64,000 nucleotides of DNA, from contig NZ_QBUK01000001.1 of the NCBI RefSeq assembly GCF_003058265.1, forward strand, positions 62,001-126,000. The letters run 5' to 3'. How positions within the stretch are numbered: the first letter of the stretch is position 1; each line of letters opens with the position of its first letter. The translations under genes and the position numbers were made by a program. The notes beneath the pieces are model-generated. The model ran no database searches, had not been told where the DNA came from, and saw only the letters and a list, made by a program, of their open reading frames with translations. Of this stretch, positions 55,401 to 64,000 are shown piece after piece. Source of the DNA: Flagellimonas amoyensis. Its GTDB lineage: Bacteria > Bacteroidota > Bacteroidia > Flavobacteriales > Flavobacteriaceae.

Positions 55401-58400
55401 TTATGCATTTATTTCTGAGGGTTTGCCAGAGATGCGTTCCTGCAATGCCTGGAACACGACAAAGAGTACCGGTACGACAAAGACACCCAAAATGGTCCCA
55501 ATGAGCATTCCGCCCACGGCACTCAATCCTATGGATTGGTTTCCGATGGCCCCGATGCCCGATGAAAGTGCCAAGGGCAACAGACCAAATATGAAGGCGA
55601 AAGAGGTCATCAAAATAGGCCGTAACCTTGCCCGTGCACCATCGGCTGCAGCATCGAACAGGGATAGTCCGGCCCTTCTACGCTGAAGGGCAAACTCCAC
55701 GATCAAAATGGCGTTCTTGGCCAAGAGACCTATCAGCATGATCAGCGCAATCTGGAAATAGATGTTGTTCTGAAGCCCGGCCAGGTTGATAAAGAGAATG
55801 GCCCCTGCGATTCCCACGGGAAGCGACAGCAAAATGGAAAGTGGCAATATGTAACTTTCGTACTGTGCGCTCAACAAGAAATAGACGAACACCAAACTCA
55901 AAATGAAGATAATGATGGTCTGCGACCCTGCATTGGTCTCTTCACGGGTAAGCCCGGAGTAGTCATAGGTATAGGAGTTGGGCAAAACTTGTGCGGCCAC
56001 TTCCTCTATCGCATTGATGGCATCACCGGTACTGTAGCCTGCATTGGGCACCCCGGTGATCTTCACGGAACTCAACAAGTTGAACCGTTCCACCACTTCT
56101 GGGCCATAAATTTTCTTGAGATCCACAAACTGACTTACCGCTACGGATTCGCCATTGGCGTTTCTCACAAAAACATGGTTCAATGAGTTTTCGTTGGCAC
56201 GATCTTCGGGCTTGGCCTGGATCATGACACGGTATTGTTTTCCAAACTTGTTGAAATCCGTGGCATAGATCCCACCATAGTATCCTTGTAGTGCATTAAA
56301 GATATCTGTTGCGGTGAATCCTGACATTTTTGCCTTTTCGATATCAATGTCCAGATCATATTGGGGAAATCCTGGATCGAACTGGGAAATGGCGTACTGT
56401 ATTTCAGGTCTTGCATTAAGGGCTCCCAAAAATTGGTTCTTCACATCGTTGATGGAAAGCCAATCATCACCGCCTTTGCTTTGCAACTGTACCTCAAAAC
56501 CGGAACTGGTACCAAAACCTTGTATGCTGGGCGGGGTAAAATAGATGATTTGGGCATCTTTGAACTGAGCCGACATACCGTATAGTTTTTGCAAAGTGGC
56601 CTCCACCGAAAGGGAATCTGCCTTTCTTTCGCTCCAATCCTTCAGTTTCATGATGGAAAAGGCATAGGAACCGGCACTCACACGGCTTAGCAAGCTAAAT
56701 CCTGCAACACTCATCCGAGCATCAATGATATCCATGGATTCATAGATGGAATCCAGTTTCATGATGGTCTCCTCCGTTTTCTCTATCGTCGTTCCGGGAG
56801 GCATGCTCACGTTGGCAAAAATGATGCCCCTGTCCTCGTCGGGAACAAAGCCAGATGGGGTGGATTTGAACAGAAAGATGGCAAGTCCGGTAAAGGCCAA
56901 CAAAAGGGCAACAGTGATCCATTTTCTCTTGACCATACGGCCAACAGTATTGGTGTATTTATTCGTAATGGCATTGAAACCAACGTTGAAAGCTTTGAAA
57001 AAGCGTGTTGTGAAATTGGTCTTATGGCCTTTCTCTGGGTCGTGCGGCTTGAGGAACAGTGCGGCCAATGCTGGACTGAGCGTCAATGCGTTAATGGCCG
57101 AAATAAGGATGGCCACGGCCAATGTGATACCGAATTGCTGATAAAACACCCCTGATGACCCTTGGATAAAGGATACGGGGATAAACACGGCGGACATCAC
57201 CAAAGTAATCGAGATAATGGCCCCGGAGATTTCACCCATGGCCTTTTTCGATGCGGATTTCGCAGAAGGAGCACCTTCTTCCAGCTTGGCGTGGACGGCC
57301 TCTACCACTACAATGGCATCATCCACCACAATACCAATGGCCAAGATCATGGCAAAAAGGGTGAGCATGTTGATGGAGTACCCGAACAACTGGAGGAAGA
57401 AAAAGGTTCCCACAATCGCGACGGGTACGGCAATGGCCGGGATCAATGTGGATCGGAAATCCTGAAGGAACAGGAACACCACGATGAACACCAAAATAAA
57501 GGCCTCGATCAAGGTCTGGACCACGTGGTCTATCGAAGCATCCAAGAAATCCTTGGAGTTGAAAGGGATCACATAGTCGAAGCCTTTTGGAAATTCGGCC
57601 TTGCTCTCTTCCAAAATAAGTTCTATCTGGTCAATGATCTCTTTGGCATTGGACCCCGAGGTCTGATATACACCGACGGCAACACCGGGATTACCCATCC
57701 CTGAATTTTTCCTGACGTAGCTGAATGCCCCGAGCTCAACCTCGGCAACATCTTTTAAACGAAGAAAGCCTCCATCTTCAGTGGTTTTTAGAATAATGTT
57801 CTGGTATTCCTCTACCTCTGAAAGACGGCCTTTGTACTTCATCACATATTCGAAGATACCATCGGCATTTTCGCCGATTTTACCCGTGGCGGCCTCACGG
57901 TTCTGCTCCCTGAGGGCAGCTTGGATATCAGCAGGCACGAGATTGTAGGCAGCCATTTTGTCCGGAGAGATCCAAATCCGCATGGAATAGTCCTTGGCCC
58001 CGAACACTTGTACATTACCGACTCCTTTGATCCTTTGGAGCTTGGGTACCAGATTGATTTTTGCGTAGTTCTCCACAAAAGTTCCATCATAGTTTTCATT
58101 TTCGGAATAAATGGAGAAAAAGAGCAGGGCACTGTTCTGTGCTTTTTGTGTGTTCACACCCGTTTGTATCACTTCTTGGGGCAATAGGCTGTTCGCCCGG
58201 GACACCCTGTTCTGTACGTTTACGGCTGCAATGTCGGGATCGACGCCCAATTCGAAATATACGCTGATGTTGGCCGCGCCGTCGTTACTGGCGGATGAGG
58301 TCATATAGGTCATGCCCTCTACACCGTTGATCTGTTCTTCGAGTGGGATGACCACACTCTTTAACACGGTCTCGGCACTTGCACCGGTATAATTGGCGGT

Positions 58401-58535
58401 AACTTGGACGGTGGGTGGTGCTATTTCGGGATATTGTTCTACGGGGAGAGCACTGAGTCCCAGAACACCCAAGATCAAAATGATGACGGATATTACTGTG
58501 GACAGTACGGGACGGTCTATAAATTTTTGGAACAT
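55401..58535 (-). CDS. RND multidrug efflux inner-membrane pump (AcrB/HAE1 family)
   Basis: 1044 residues; 12 membrane helices with two large periplasmic loops. N-terminal FIDRPVLSTVISVIILILG and TM4 GIVVDDAIVVVEAVHAKL, with the two proton-relay Asp residues, are characteristic. It exports hydrophobic drugs, bile acids or dyes driven by protons, working with the HlyD-type lipoprotein upstream and the TolC-like protein downstream. Specificity cannot be seen. Confidence 0.95.
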   Translation of the reverse strand: MFQKFIDRPVLSTVISVIILILGVLGLSALPVEQYPEIAPPTVQVTANYTGASAETVLKSVVIPLEEQINGVEGMTYMTSSASNDGAANISVYFELGVDPDIAAVNVQNRVSRANSLLPQEVIQTGVNTQKAQNSALLFFSIYSENENYDGTFVENYAKINLVPKLQRIKGVGNVQVFGAKDYSMRIWISPDKMAAYNLVPADIQAALREQNREAATGKIGENADGIFEYVMKYKGRLSEVEEYQNIILKTTEDGGFLRLKDVAEVELGAFSYVRKNSGMGNPGVAVGVYQTSGSNAKEIIDQIELILEESKAEFPKGFDYVIPFNSKDFLDASIDHVVQTLIEAFILVFIVVFLFLQDFRSTLIPAIAVPVAIVGTFFFLQLFGYSINMLTLFAMILAIGIVVDDAIVVVEAVHAKLEEGAPSAKSASKKAMGEISGAIISITLVMSAVFIPVSFIQGSSGVFYQQFGITLAVAILISAINALTLSPALAALFLKPHDPEKGHKTNFTTRFFKAFNVGFNAITNKYTNTVGRMVKRKWITVALLLAFTGLAIFLFKSTPSGFVPDEDRGIIFANVSMPPGTTIEKTEETIMKLDSIYESMDIIDARMSVAGFSLLSRVSAGSYAFSIMKLKDWSERKADSLSVEATLQKLYGMSAQFKDAQIIYFTPPSIQGFGTSSGFEVQLQSKGGDDWLSINDVKNQFLGALNARPEIQYAISQFDPGFPQYDLDIDIEKAKMSGFTATDIFNALQGYYGGIYATDFNKFGKQYRVMIQAKPEDRANENSLNHVFVRNANGESVAVSQFVDLKKIYGPEVVERFNLLSSVKITGVPNAGYSTGDAINAIEEVAAQVLPNSYTYDYSGLTREETNAGSQTIIIFILSLVFVYFLLSAQYESYILPLSILLSLPVGIAGAILFINLAGLQNNIYFQIALIMLIGLLAKNAILIVEFALQRRRAGLSLFDAAADGARARLRPILMTSFAFIFGLLPLALSSGIGAIGNQSIGLSAVGGMLIGTILGVFVVPVLFVVFQALQERISGKPSEINA

Positions 58536-58568
58536 GGATTGTTTGTTCTAATAGGGTTGACGATACAA

Positions 58569-59633
58569 TTATTTGATAGGGTTGATGGTCTGTCCATCCC
58601 TCAACTTGGATACACCTTCGGTCACAATGGTAGTTCCCTCATCAAGGCCTTCGGATACAATGAATTCAGTATCTGTCTGTGCTACGATCGTGATCGGTTT
58701 AGAGCTTACGGTCTCGCCGTTCAGCACATAGACCATTTTGGTGCCTTGAAGATCTACTGTGGCAAATTGGGGGATCACCCATACATTTTTGTAGGTGGAA
58801 GGAACTTTTATCGTTCCAGTGCTTCCAGAGCTCAACAAAAGATCTGGATTGTCAAAATCGGCCCGAAGGGAAACACTACCCGTGCTTGGATTGATGATAT
58901 TGTTGATCATGGCAATTTTTCCTTTATGGGGGTATGTTTTGCCATTTATCATGACCAGTTCCACTTCTGGGGCCGTTGCTCCATCACCCGTATTGGCGGC
59001 CATTTGTGCCTTCATCTGAAGCAGCTCTTTCTCGTTCATGGAAAAATAGGCCCTGATACCACTAATGTCCGATACCACGGTCAAAGGTTGGGTCATGGTA
59101 CTGCTCACAAGGGCCCCAACTTTATAGGGAATTACTCCGATATACCCGTTCACGGGGCTGACGATGTTGGAGTAACCAATGTTCGCGGTGATGCTATTGT
59201 AGTTGCTCTTGGCCTGTTCCAATTGAGCTTTGGCGGTTTCAAGCTGTACGTTGCTGATAATGCCTTTCTCCACCAAGGGAACCAATTTGTCCACTTCCAC
59301 CTGTGCAACGTTCACCGAAGCTTTGGCGGCATTGGCGTCTTGGGAAAGGGTCTGGGTCTCCAATTTGAAAAGTAACTGTCCTTTTTTGACTTTCTGCCCT
59401 TCTTCCACATAAATGTTTTGGACAAAACCAGAAACCTTTGGCCAAATTTGCACGTTTTGGATTCCCTCCATCGAAGTGGAGTAAGTATTGTAAACCGTGA
59501 TATCCTGCCTTGTCAAAGCTGTTGTCTTTAATGCTGGCGGTGGTGGGGCGGCTTGTTGTTGTTGGTTTTTGCCTCCACAGGACACTAAAAGGAATATTCC
59601 TGCCAATACAAAGGGTATGTTGATTGTTTTCAT
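58569..59633 (-). CDS. RND efflux periplasmic adaptor (HlyD/AcrA family), lipoprotein
   Basis: 354 residues; lipobox LLVSC (C19). The barrel-sandwich (lipoyl-like) half begins VWPKVSGFVQNIYVEEGQKVKKGQLLF, the coiled-coil hairpin VNVAQVEVDKLVPLVEKGIIS...LEQAKSNYNSI and a beta-barrel domain follow. It links the RND pump to the outer-membrane duct. It is first of the three pump genes, 46 bp after the GbsR-type regulator on the same strand. Confidence 0.93.
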   Translation of the reverse strand: MKTINIPFVLAGIFLLVSCGGKNQQQQAAPPPPALKTTALTRQDITVYNTYSTSMEGIQNVQIWPKVSGFVQNIYVEEGQKVKKGQLLFKLETQTLSQDANAAKASVNVAQVEVDKLVPLVEKGIISNVQLETAKAQLEQAKSNYNSITANIGYSNIVSPVNGYIGVIPYKVGALVSSTMTQPLTVVSDISGIRAYFSMNEKELLQMKAQMAANTGDGATAPEVELVMINGKTYPHKGKIAMINNIINPSTGSVSLRADFDNPDLLLSSGSTGTIKVPSTYKNVWVIPQFATVDLQGTKMVYVLNGETVSSKPITIVAQTDTEFIVSEGLDEGTTIVTEGVSKLRDGQTINPIK

Positions 59634-59679
59634 TTACGAACGTATGGTGTTAAGGTTTAGACAGTTGGATTTCGATTTC

Positions 59680-60156
59680 TTAATCCAGTATGATTTCTAG
59701 TTTTTTGATGGATTCTTTTAAAAGGGTTTCGTTCTTGTTGACGTAGTCTAGGTAAATGCTTGTTCTGGCCCTGCCCTCCTCGAATTTTTTTGGACTGTTC
59801 TTTTCATGATATTCCATTACCGAGGTAAGAATGCTTTTTTCGGTTTCGAGACGTTTCAGGTTTTCCTGTAACTTGGTTAGGAAGAATGTCTTTTTCTTGG
59901 CAAGTGCAAAGTATCTTTTCCGATCACCAGGTTTGGTAAAATAAGTAACGATGCCCATGTTGAGCAAAAGATTGAGCGAGGTGGAGGTGGAACTTTTGCT
60001 CGCCCCACGTTTTTCGAGACAATCTTCAAAGGTCAGGCCATCCTCATTGGTCATGACCAAAATGGCATAGATGCGGGCGGCCAAAGGGGGAAGATTGTGC
60101 TCTCCTTCTAAGTGAAGCCCCAAGGTTTCTATTAATTCTTCCTTCGTATTTGCCAT
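59680..60156 (-). CDS. GbsR/MarR family transcriptional regulator
   Basis: 158 residues from the ATG at 60156 (a longer frame to 60180 is less likely). PPLAARIYAILVMTNEDGLTFEDCLEKRGASKSSTSTSLNLLLNMGIV is the winged HTH of the GbsR/MarR type, followed by a long coiled coil with LKRLETEKSILTSVMEY. It precedes the pump genes and likely represses them; homologues often lie next to RND operons in Flavobacteria. Its promoter (60178-60207) is visible. Confidence 0.85.
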   Translation of the reverse strand: MANTKEELIETLGLHLEGEHNLPPLAARIYAILVMTNEDGLTFEDCLEKRGASKSSTSTSLNLLLNMGIVTYFTKPGDRKRYFALAKKKTFFLTKLQENLKRLETEKSILTSVMEYHEKNSPKKFEEGRARTSIYLDYVNKNETLLKESIKKLEIILD

Positions 60157-60177
60157 GAAATCTGGAATTTGAAGGCG

Positions 60178-60207
60178 CAAAATTAATATTGGTTCGGAAC
60201 AAACAAA
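60178..60207 (-). promoter_or_regulatory. Promoter of the GbsR-RND operon
   Basis: Minus strand TTTG (60204-60207), an 18-bp spacer, TAATTTTG (60178-60185). The box is 21 bp before the GbsR ATG, so it should drive the regulator and, by read-through, the pump. No clear operator palindrome was found around it by eye. Confidence 0.6.
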
Positions 60208-60457
60208 ACTAAACGAACTTAAAGTTGTGTTAAAAGTGAATACATGTTGCCAATAGCCAAATGTTAGATGCTAGAAACGGGACAATGGAAAATAGAAAAG
60301 AGATGTTTCGGACTGCGGTTTTTCGATTACTTTATCAATTTTCATTGATTTAATGTATGGATTTGGACAACTGCAAACAGCCCTGCATACTAAAAAGCGG
60401 ATTCCCAATCCTTGGCCCGCGATTTGCTGGCAGCTTATTTAAACAGGTATTTCGCGA
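60208..60457. other. Intergenic, no gene seen
   Basis: 250 bp between the promoter of the efflux operon and the pheS stop. No ORF, tRNA or hairpin is convincing; AT-rich with no repeat recognised. Confidence 0.5.
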
Positions 60458-61477
60458 CTAAAGAGCGCTCTTGAACTGCTCCAAAAAGCGGATGTCATTT
60501 TCGCTCAACAGCCTGATATCAGAGATTTGGTGGAGGAGCAACGCTATTCGGTCTATACCCATACCAAAGGCAAATCCAGAATAGACTTCAGGGTCTATAC
60601 CGCAATTTTTGAGCACATTGGGGTCCACCATACCACAACCCATGATTTCCAACCAACCGGTTCCTTTGGTCATCCGGTAGTCCGTTTCGGTCTCCAAACC
60701 CCAATACACGTCCACTTCGGCACTGGGCTCCGTGAACGGAAAATAGGATGGGCGCAATCTGATCTTGGATTTCCCGAACATTTCCGAAGTAAAGTACTGT
60801 AGGGTCTGCTTCAAATCGGCGAAGGAGACGTTCTTGTCCACATATAGCCCCTCCACTTGATGGAAAAAACAGTGGGAACGTGCCGAAATGGCCTCGTTCC
60901 TGTACACCCTTCCTGGGGAAATGGTGCGGATGGGCGGTTTGTGGCTCTCCATATACCTTACCTGAACGGAAGAAGTATGGGTACGCAAGAGGATATCTGG
61001 ATCGGTCTGAATGAAGAACGTGTCCTGCATATCGCGGGCCGGGTGGTATTCCGGAAGGTTCAATGCGGTAAAATTGTGCCAATCGTCCTCTATCTCTGGT
61101 CCTTCGGAAACATTGAACCCAATTCTTGAAAAGATGTCAATGATCTGGTTCTTTACAATGGAAATAGGATGTCTTGCCCCAATTTCAATGGGTTCACCGG
61201 GTCGGGTGAGGTCTCCAAATTTCCCTTCGGGCTCAACTTGGTTTTCCAAGGCTTCCTTAAGGCTGTTCACCTTTTCGGTCGCAGCAGTTTTCAGTTGGTT
61301 GATGATCTGGCCAAATTCTTTCTTTTCCCCATTGGGCACATTCTTGAACTCGGCAAAGAAGGTGTTCAACAACCCCTTTTTTCCCAAATATTTGATTCGG
61401 AAAGTTTCAATTTCTTCTTTTGAGGTTGAAGAGAATTTTTCTACTTCGGACAAGTGTTCCTTTATGGTCTCGATCAT
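60458..61477 (-). CDS. pheS: Phenylalanine--tRNA ligase alpha subunit
   Basis: 339 residues from the ATG at 61477 (GTG at 61486 is in frame but less likely). The N-terminal coiled-coil segment (about 1-90) binds tRNA-Phe; HPISIVKNQIIDIFSRIGF begins the class II catalytic domain, motif 2 is in RTISPGRVYRNEAISARSH, motif 3 in FAFGMGIDRIALLLHQI. It charges tRNA-Phe as an alpha2beta2 tetramer; pheT is not in the window. Confidence 0.96.
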   Translation of the reverse strand: MIETIKEHLSEVEKFSSTSKEEIETFRIKYLGKKGLLNTFFAEFKNVPNGEKKEFGQIINQLKTAATEKVNSLKEALENQVEPEGKFGDLTRPGEPIEIGARHPISIVKNQIIDIFSRIGFNVSEGPEIEDDWHNFTALNLPEYHPARDMQDTFFIQTDPDILLRTHTSSVQVRYMESHKPPIRTISPGRVYRNEAISARSHCFFHQVEGLYVDKNVSFADLKQTLQYFTSEMFGKSKIRLRPSYFPFTEPSAEVDVYWGLETETDYRMTKGTGWLEIMGCGMVDPNVLKNCGIDPEVYSGFAFGMGIDRIALLLHQISDIRLLSENDIRFLEQFKSAL

Positions 61478-61496
61478 GTTCAGCACTATTCGCGGA

Positions 61497-61504
61497 CAAA
61501 TTTA
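61497..61504 (-). promoter_or_regulatory. -7 box of pheS
   Basis: Minus-strand TAAATTTG, 19 bp upstream of the ATG. No matching -33 element. Confidence 0.35.
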
Positions 61505-61560
61505 GCAAATTGTACAAGAATTATGCGACAATTAAAAATGTAAAGAAGTTCTGGAACACA

Positions 61561-61594
61561 AAAGGCCGATGGACGTCCTGCCCATCGACCTTTT
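61561..61594. terminator. Terminator of the carbonic anhydrase gene
   Basis: AAGGTCGATGG / CCATCGGCCTT on the minus strand (one T-G pair), loop 9-10 nt, T-rich flanks on both strands. Confidence 0.7.
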
Positions 61595-61622
61595 TGTAGT
61601 CCATATGAAATGTGTGCCCTAT

Positions 61623-62249
61623 TTATAAAAAGACCACTTTTCCATCGGAGAGGTCATACATGGCCCCGACAATGGCTATCTGTCCATCGTCTTCCATTTC
61701 CTTGAGGATTGGGCTTTGCTTTCTGATGTTGTTCAGGGCAATCTCCACGTTCTTTACGGCCACTGCGTCCACAAAGTCAAGGTTTTTGGAGTTCCTCAAC
61801 GATTCATCCTTCGGCTCTTTAACAGCCTCGACTGCAGGCTCTATCTTGTTGATGAGCGCGGTGAGGTTGCCAAGGCGGGCATGGTCACAGGCCCCTTTTA
61901 CGGCCCCACAACTGGTATGCCCCAACACCACGACCAGTTTGGTCCCGGCGAGTTTACAGGCAAACTCCATGCTTCCCAATATGTCCTCGTTCACAAAGTT
62001 GCCCGCGATCCTTACACTGAAGATGTCCCCCAGGCCTTGATCAAAGACCAATTCTGCGGATACGCGCGAATCGATACAGCTGAGTATGGTGGCAAAGGGG
62101 AACTGTCCATCTTTGGTTTCGTTGACCTGTTGCAACAGGTTTCTATTGGCTTTTAGGTTATTTTGGAAACGCTCATTGCCCTCTTTCAAAAATTGGAGCG
62201 CCTTTTCCGGCGTCATGGTGGCCTGTGTTTCTTTGGTGTGTGCTTTCAT
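61623..62249 (-). CDS. Beta-class carbonic anhydrase
   Basis: 208 residues. Zinc ligands Cys58 (in CIDSR, with Asp60 and Arg62 the usual dyad), His111 and Cys114 (GHTSCGAVKGA) are intact. It hydrates CO2 to bicarbonate in the cytoplasm. The 9-bp gap to the SulP gene upstream indicates one operon, in which SulP would import the bicarbonate or exchange it with sulfate. Confidence 0.95.
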   Translation of the reverse strand: MKAHTKETQATMTPEKALQFLKEGNERFQNNLKANRNLLQQVNETKDGQFPFATILSCIDSRVSAELVFDQGLGDIFSVRIAGNFVNEDILGSMEFACKLAGTKLVVVLGHTSCGAVKGACDHARLGNLTALINKIEPAVEAVKEPKDESLRNSKNLDFVDAVAVKNVEIALNNIRKQSPILKEMEDDGQIAIVGAMYDLSDGKVVFL

Positions 62250-62258
62250 AAGATATTG

Positions 62259-63842
62259 TTATGCCGTTTTATTCGGCCTTAGATTAAAAAACTTGATGTA
62301 ACTCTCAGGGTTCTCGACCACGCCTCTTTCAGAAATCAGTTTTATGTTGATGTTCTTGGCCTTGGCCTTGCCCGAGAAATCTTCCAAAATCTCTACGATG
62401 TCATTGTCCAGATATCTGGTCTTACGCACATCCAGTTCTAGATAGGAATTTTCAGGAAGGCGATCCAATTCTTTCAGGATGGCCCCTTTGTTGATAAAGG
62501 TAACTTCTTCAGCCAAGGTCATTTTGATCATGTTCTGACCATTGCCTTGGTCCTCGATATGAAGGAAATGCGAATTTTGGTAACTTTTGATCAAGATGAC
62601 CACAATTCCTACAGCCAGTCCAAGTGCAATGCCGATCAGCAGATCGGTAAAGACAAGTCCCACCACCGTTACAATAAAGGGGACAAATTGCTTCCATCCC
62701 AATTGGTACATGGTCTTGAACAAGGTGGGTTTGGCCAACTTATAACCAACGACAAAGAGTACGGCCGCAAGTACCGAAAGGGGAATCATGTTGAGCAGTT
62801 TGGGGATCAGCATGACCGAAATGAACAAAAGAAGACCATGGATGATGGCCGACAATTTGGTGCGCCCACCGGATTGGATGTTGGCCGAACTCCGCACGAT
62901 CACCTGTGTTATGGGCAATCCGCCGAGCAGACCAGAGATGGAATTTCCAACGCCCTGGGCGAAAAGCTCCCTGTTGGCCGGAGTGGTCCTCTTGTAAGGA
63001 TCAAGCTTGTCCGTGGCCTCAACACATAGCAAGGTTTCCAAACTGGCCACCAATGCAATCGTAAAAGCTGTGATCCAAATTTCTGTATTACCGATAACGG
63101 AAAAATTAGGAAACTGGAACAGGCTTCCAAAATTGGCAAAGCTATCCAGTACAGGGACCTGCACCAAATGTTCACCGGCAATGCCCCAAGTAGCCTTGCC
63201 TTGGGTAAACGTAAAGTAAAGAATCCCCAGGACCACAGCCACCAAAGGGCCTTGGACCAACTGGAATATTTTGGATTTTTTGGTCAGGACCTTGTCCCAT
63301 AGAATAAGAATGGCAAGGGCAATTACGGCAATTAAGGTCGCACCAGGGCTTATATTGTTGAGCGCAACAAGGATTTCACTAAAAGTGTTTTCCCCATCGA
63401 CCTGAAAAAAGGCCTGATCTCCTTCGGGGTCGGCATCGTAGCCAAAAAAGTGGGGGATCTGCTTCAAAATAATGATAATCCCTATCCCGGTAAGCATACC
63501 TTTGATTACGGATGAGGGAAAATAATAGGCAATGATGCCTCCTTTAAGGACGCCGAACAGGATCTGTATGACACCGCCCAGGACAACCGCCACCAAAAAG
63601 TTTTCAAAGCCTCCCAAGGTTCCAATGGCAGTGAGCACAATGGCGGCAAGTCCAGCGGCAGGGCCACTGACCCCCAATTGGGAACCGCTCAGCGCACCTA
63701 CGACAACACCCCCGATGATACCGGCGATAAGTCCGGAGAAAAGAGGGGCCCCGCTGGCCAATGCAATGCCCAAACAAAGGGGCAGTGCCACAAAGAAGAC
63801 CACAACACTGGCTGGCAAGTCATTTTTGAGATACTTGAACAT
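62259..63842 (-). CDS. SulP family anion transporter with STAS domain
   Basis: 527 residues: about 11-12 hydrophobic segments (ASVVVFFVALPLCLGIALASGAPLFSGLIAGIIGG at the N-terminus, cut here in pieces), then a C-terminal STAS domain (about 430-510) with EVTFINKGAILKELDRLPENSYLELDVR. SulP proteins move sulfate or bicarbonate. Placed 9 bp before a beta-carbonic anhydrase gene, bicarbonate transport (BicA-like) is more likely than sulfate. Confidence 0.9.
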   Translation of the reverse strand: MFKYLKNDLPASVVVFFVALPLCLGIALASGAPLFSGLIAGIIGGVVVGALSGSQLGVSGPAAGLAAIVLTAIGTLGGFENFLVAVVLGGVIQILFGVLKGGIIAYYFPSSVIKGMLTGIGIIIILKQIPHFFGYDADPEGDQAFFQVDGENTFSEILVALNNISPGATLIAVIALAILILWDKVLTKKSKIFQLVQGPLVAVVLGILYFTFTQGKATWGIAGEHLVQVPVLDSFANFGSLFQFPNFSVIGNTEIWITAFTIALVASLETLLCVEATDKLDPYKRTTPANRELFAQGVGNSISGLLGGLPITQVIVRSSANIQSGGRTKLSAIIHGLLLFISVMLIPKLLNMIPLSVLAAVLFVVGYKLAKPTLFKTMYQLGWKQFVPFIVTVVGLVFTDLLIGIALGLAVGIVVILIKSYQNSHFLHIEDQGNGQNMIKMTLAEEVTFINKGAILKELDRLPENSYLELDVRKTRYLDNDIVEILEDFSGKAKAKNINIKLISERGVVENPESYIKFFNLRPNKTA

Positions 63843-63920
63843 AGTTTAAACAGTTTTGCCTTCAAACTTTTGGTATGTTGAAGACAGTTAGAAATTGATT
63901 TGAATATGATTTGATGTATT

Positions 63921-64000
63921 TCAAACCAACTCCCTGGGAGGGGGGTCAAGAATCTCGATGGTATGTTCCAAGACTTGGAAGACATACCTTAAAGAGGTAA
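63921..64000 (-). CDS. C-terminal fragment of an unidentified gene (cut by window)
   Basis: Minus-strand frame open to the window end and stopping at the TGA at 63921-63923; it encodes at least SLRYVFQVLEHTIEIL and a Pro-rich tail ending RELV. Too short to classify. It would be upstream of, and cotranscribed with, the SulP gene if real. Confidence 0.3.
   Translation of the reverse strand, partial: TSLRYVFQVLEHTIEILDPPPRELV

Overview
The window is chromosomal DNA from a member of the Bacteroidota, most likely a marine Flavobacteriaceae (a Muricauda/Allomuricauda-type relative is my best guess, from protein resemblance only). Support: promoters of the Bacteroidota form TTTG-N19-TAnnTTTG, almost no Shine-Dalgarno sequences, an IPExxxVDY-family protein next to pyruvate kinase, an OmpA-family porin with thrombospondin type 3 repeats, an RNase H with an N-terminal viroplasmin domain, and flavobacterial intergenic palindromes. 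Genes are densely packed housekeeping and accessory functions. I see no prophage, complete insertion sequence, CRISPR array or rRNA operon.

Layout. 1-1.7 kb: 3' part of an NtrY-like sensor kinase and a small GreA-C-like protein. 1.7-10.7 kb (minus): GH43 glycosidase, ABC ATPase overlapping arfB, prolyl oligopeptidase, asd, mscL, alr overlapping tdk. 10.8-16.7 kb (plus): acidic hypothetical protein, rsmI, Fe-S type uracil-DNA glycosylase, OsmC, recJ, MFS exporter. 16.7-20.2 kb (minus): lpxH-like hydrolase, a 29-residue membrane peptide, crotonase, MATE, GNAT. 20.3-21.9 kb: universal stress protein, tRNA-Ala(GGC), and a repeat region built from pieces of that tRNA around a GIY-YIG nuclease gene. 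22-33 kb: two exported proteins, an SDR, and an AddB/AddA-like pair of recombination enzymes separated by ompA and kbl. 33-34.3 kb: Fe/Mn superoxide dismutase, then three tandem copies of what looks like an undescribed small RNA. 34.3-38.6 kb (minus): purF, a PfkB kinase, rnhA, purN. 38.7-44.9 kb (plus): acpP, fabF, rnc, IPExxxVDY protein, pyk, AraC regulator, a 52-residue His/Cys-rich peptide and an AhpD-like protein. 44.9-53.2 kb: TetR, M16 protease, dinB, CYTH protein, YhhN-like membrane protein, AEC permease, Tat-exported aminotransferase. 53.4-60.2 kb (minus): a complete tripartite RND efflux operon with a regulator gene at each end. 60.4-64 kb (minus): pheS, beta-carbonic anhydrase with a SulP transporter, and the tail of a cut-off gene.

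How genes work together. The clearest functional units are acpP-fabF (fatty-acid elongation) with rnc, the HlyD-RND-TolC pump with its GbsR/MarR and TetR regulators, carbonic anhydrase-SulP (bicarbonate handling), purF/purN (purine synthesis) and the AddAB-like nuclease/helicase.

Most unusual features: (1) three tandem minus-strand units at 33.7-34.2 kb, each with a TAnnTTTR promoter box, the same ~40-nt body and its own different terminator hairpin, which I read as a small-RNA family; (2) the tRNA-Ala/GIY-YIG repeat region at 21.15-21.93 kb, where three tRNA-like remnants have palindromes in place of the anticodon arm; (3) paired 46-bp repeats around 13.35-13.72 kb whose inner hairpins differ in sequence but stay paired. 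All calls come from reading the sequence. No homology search, folding or expression data were available.
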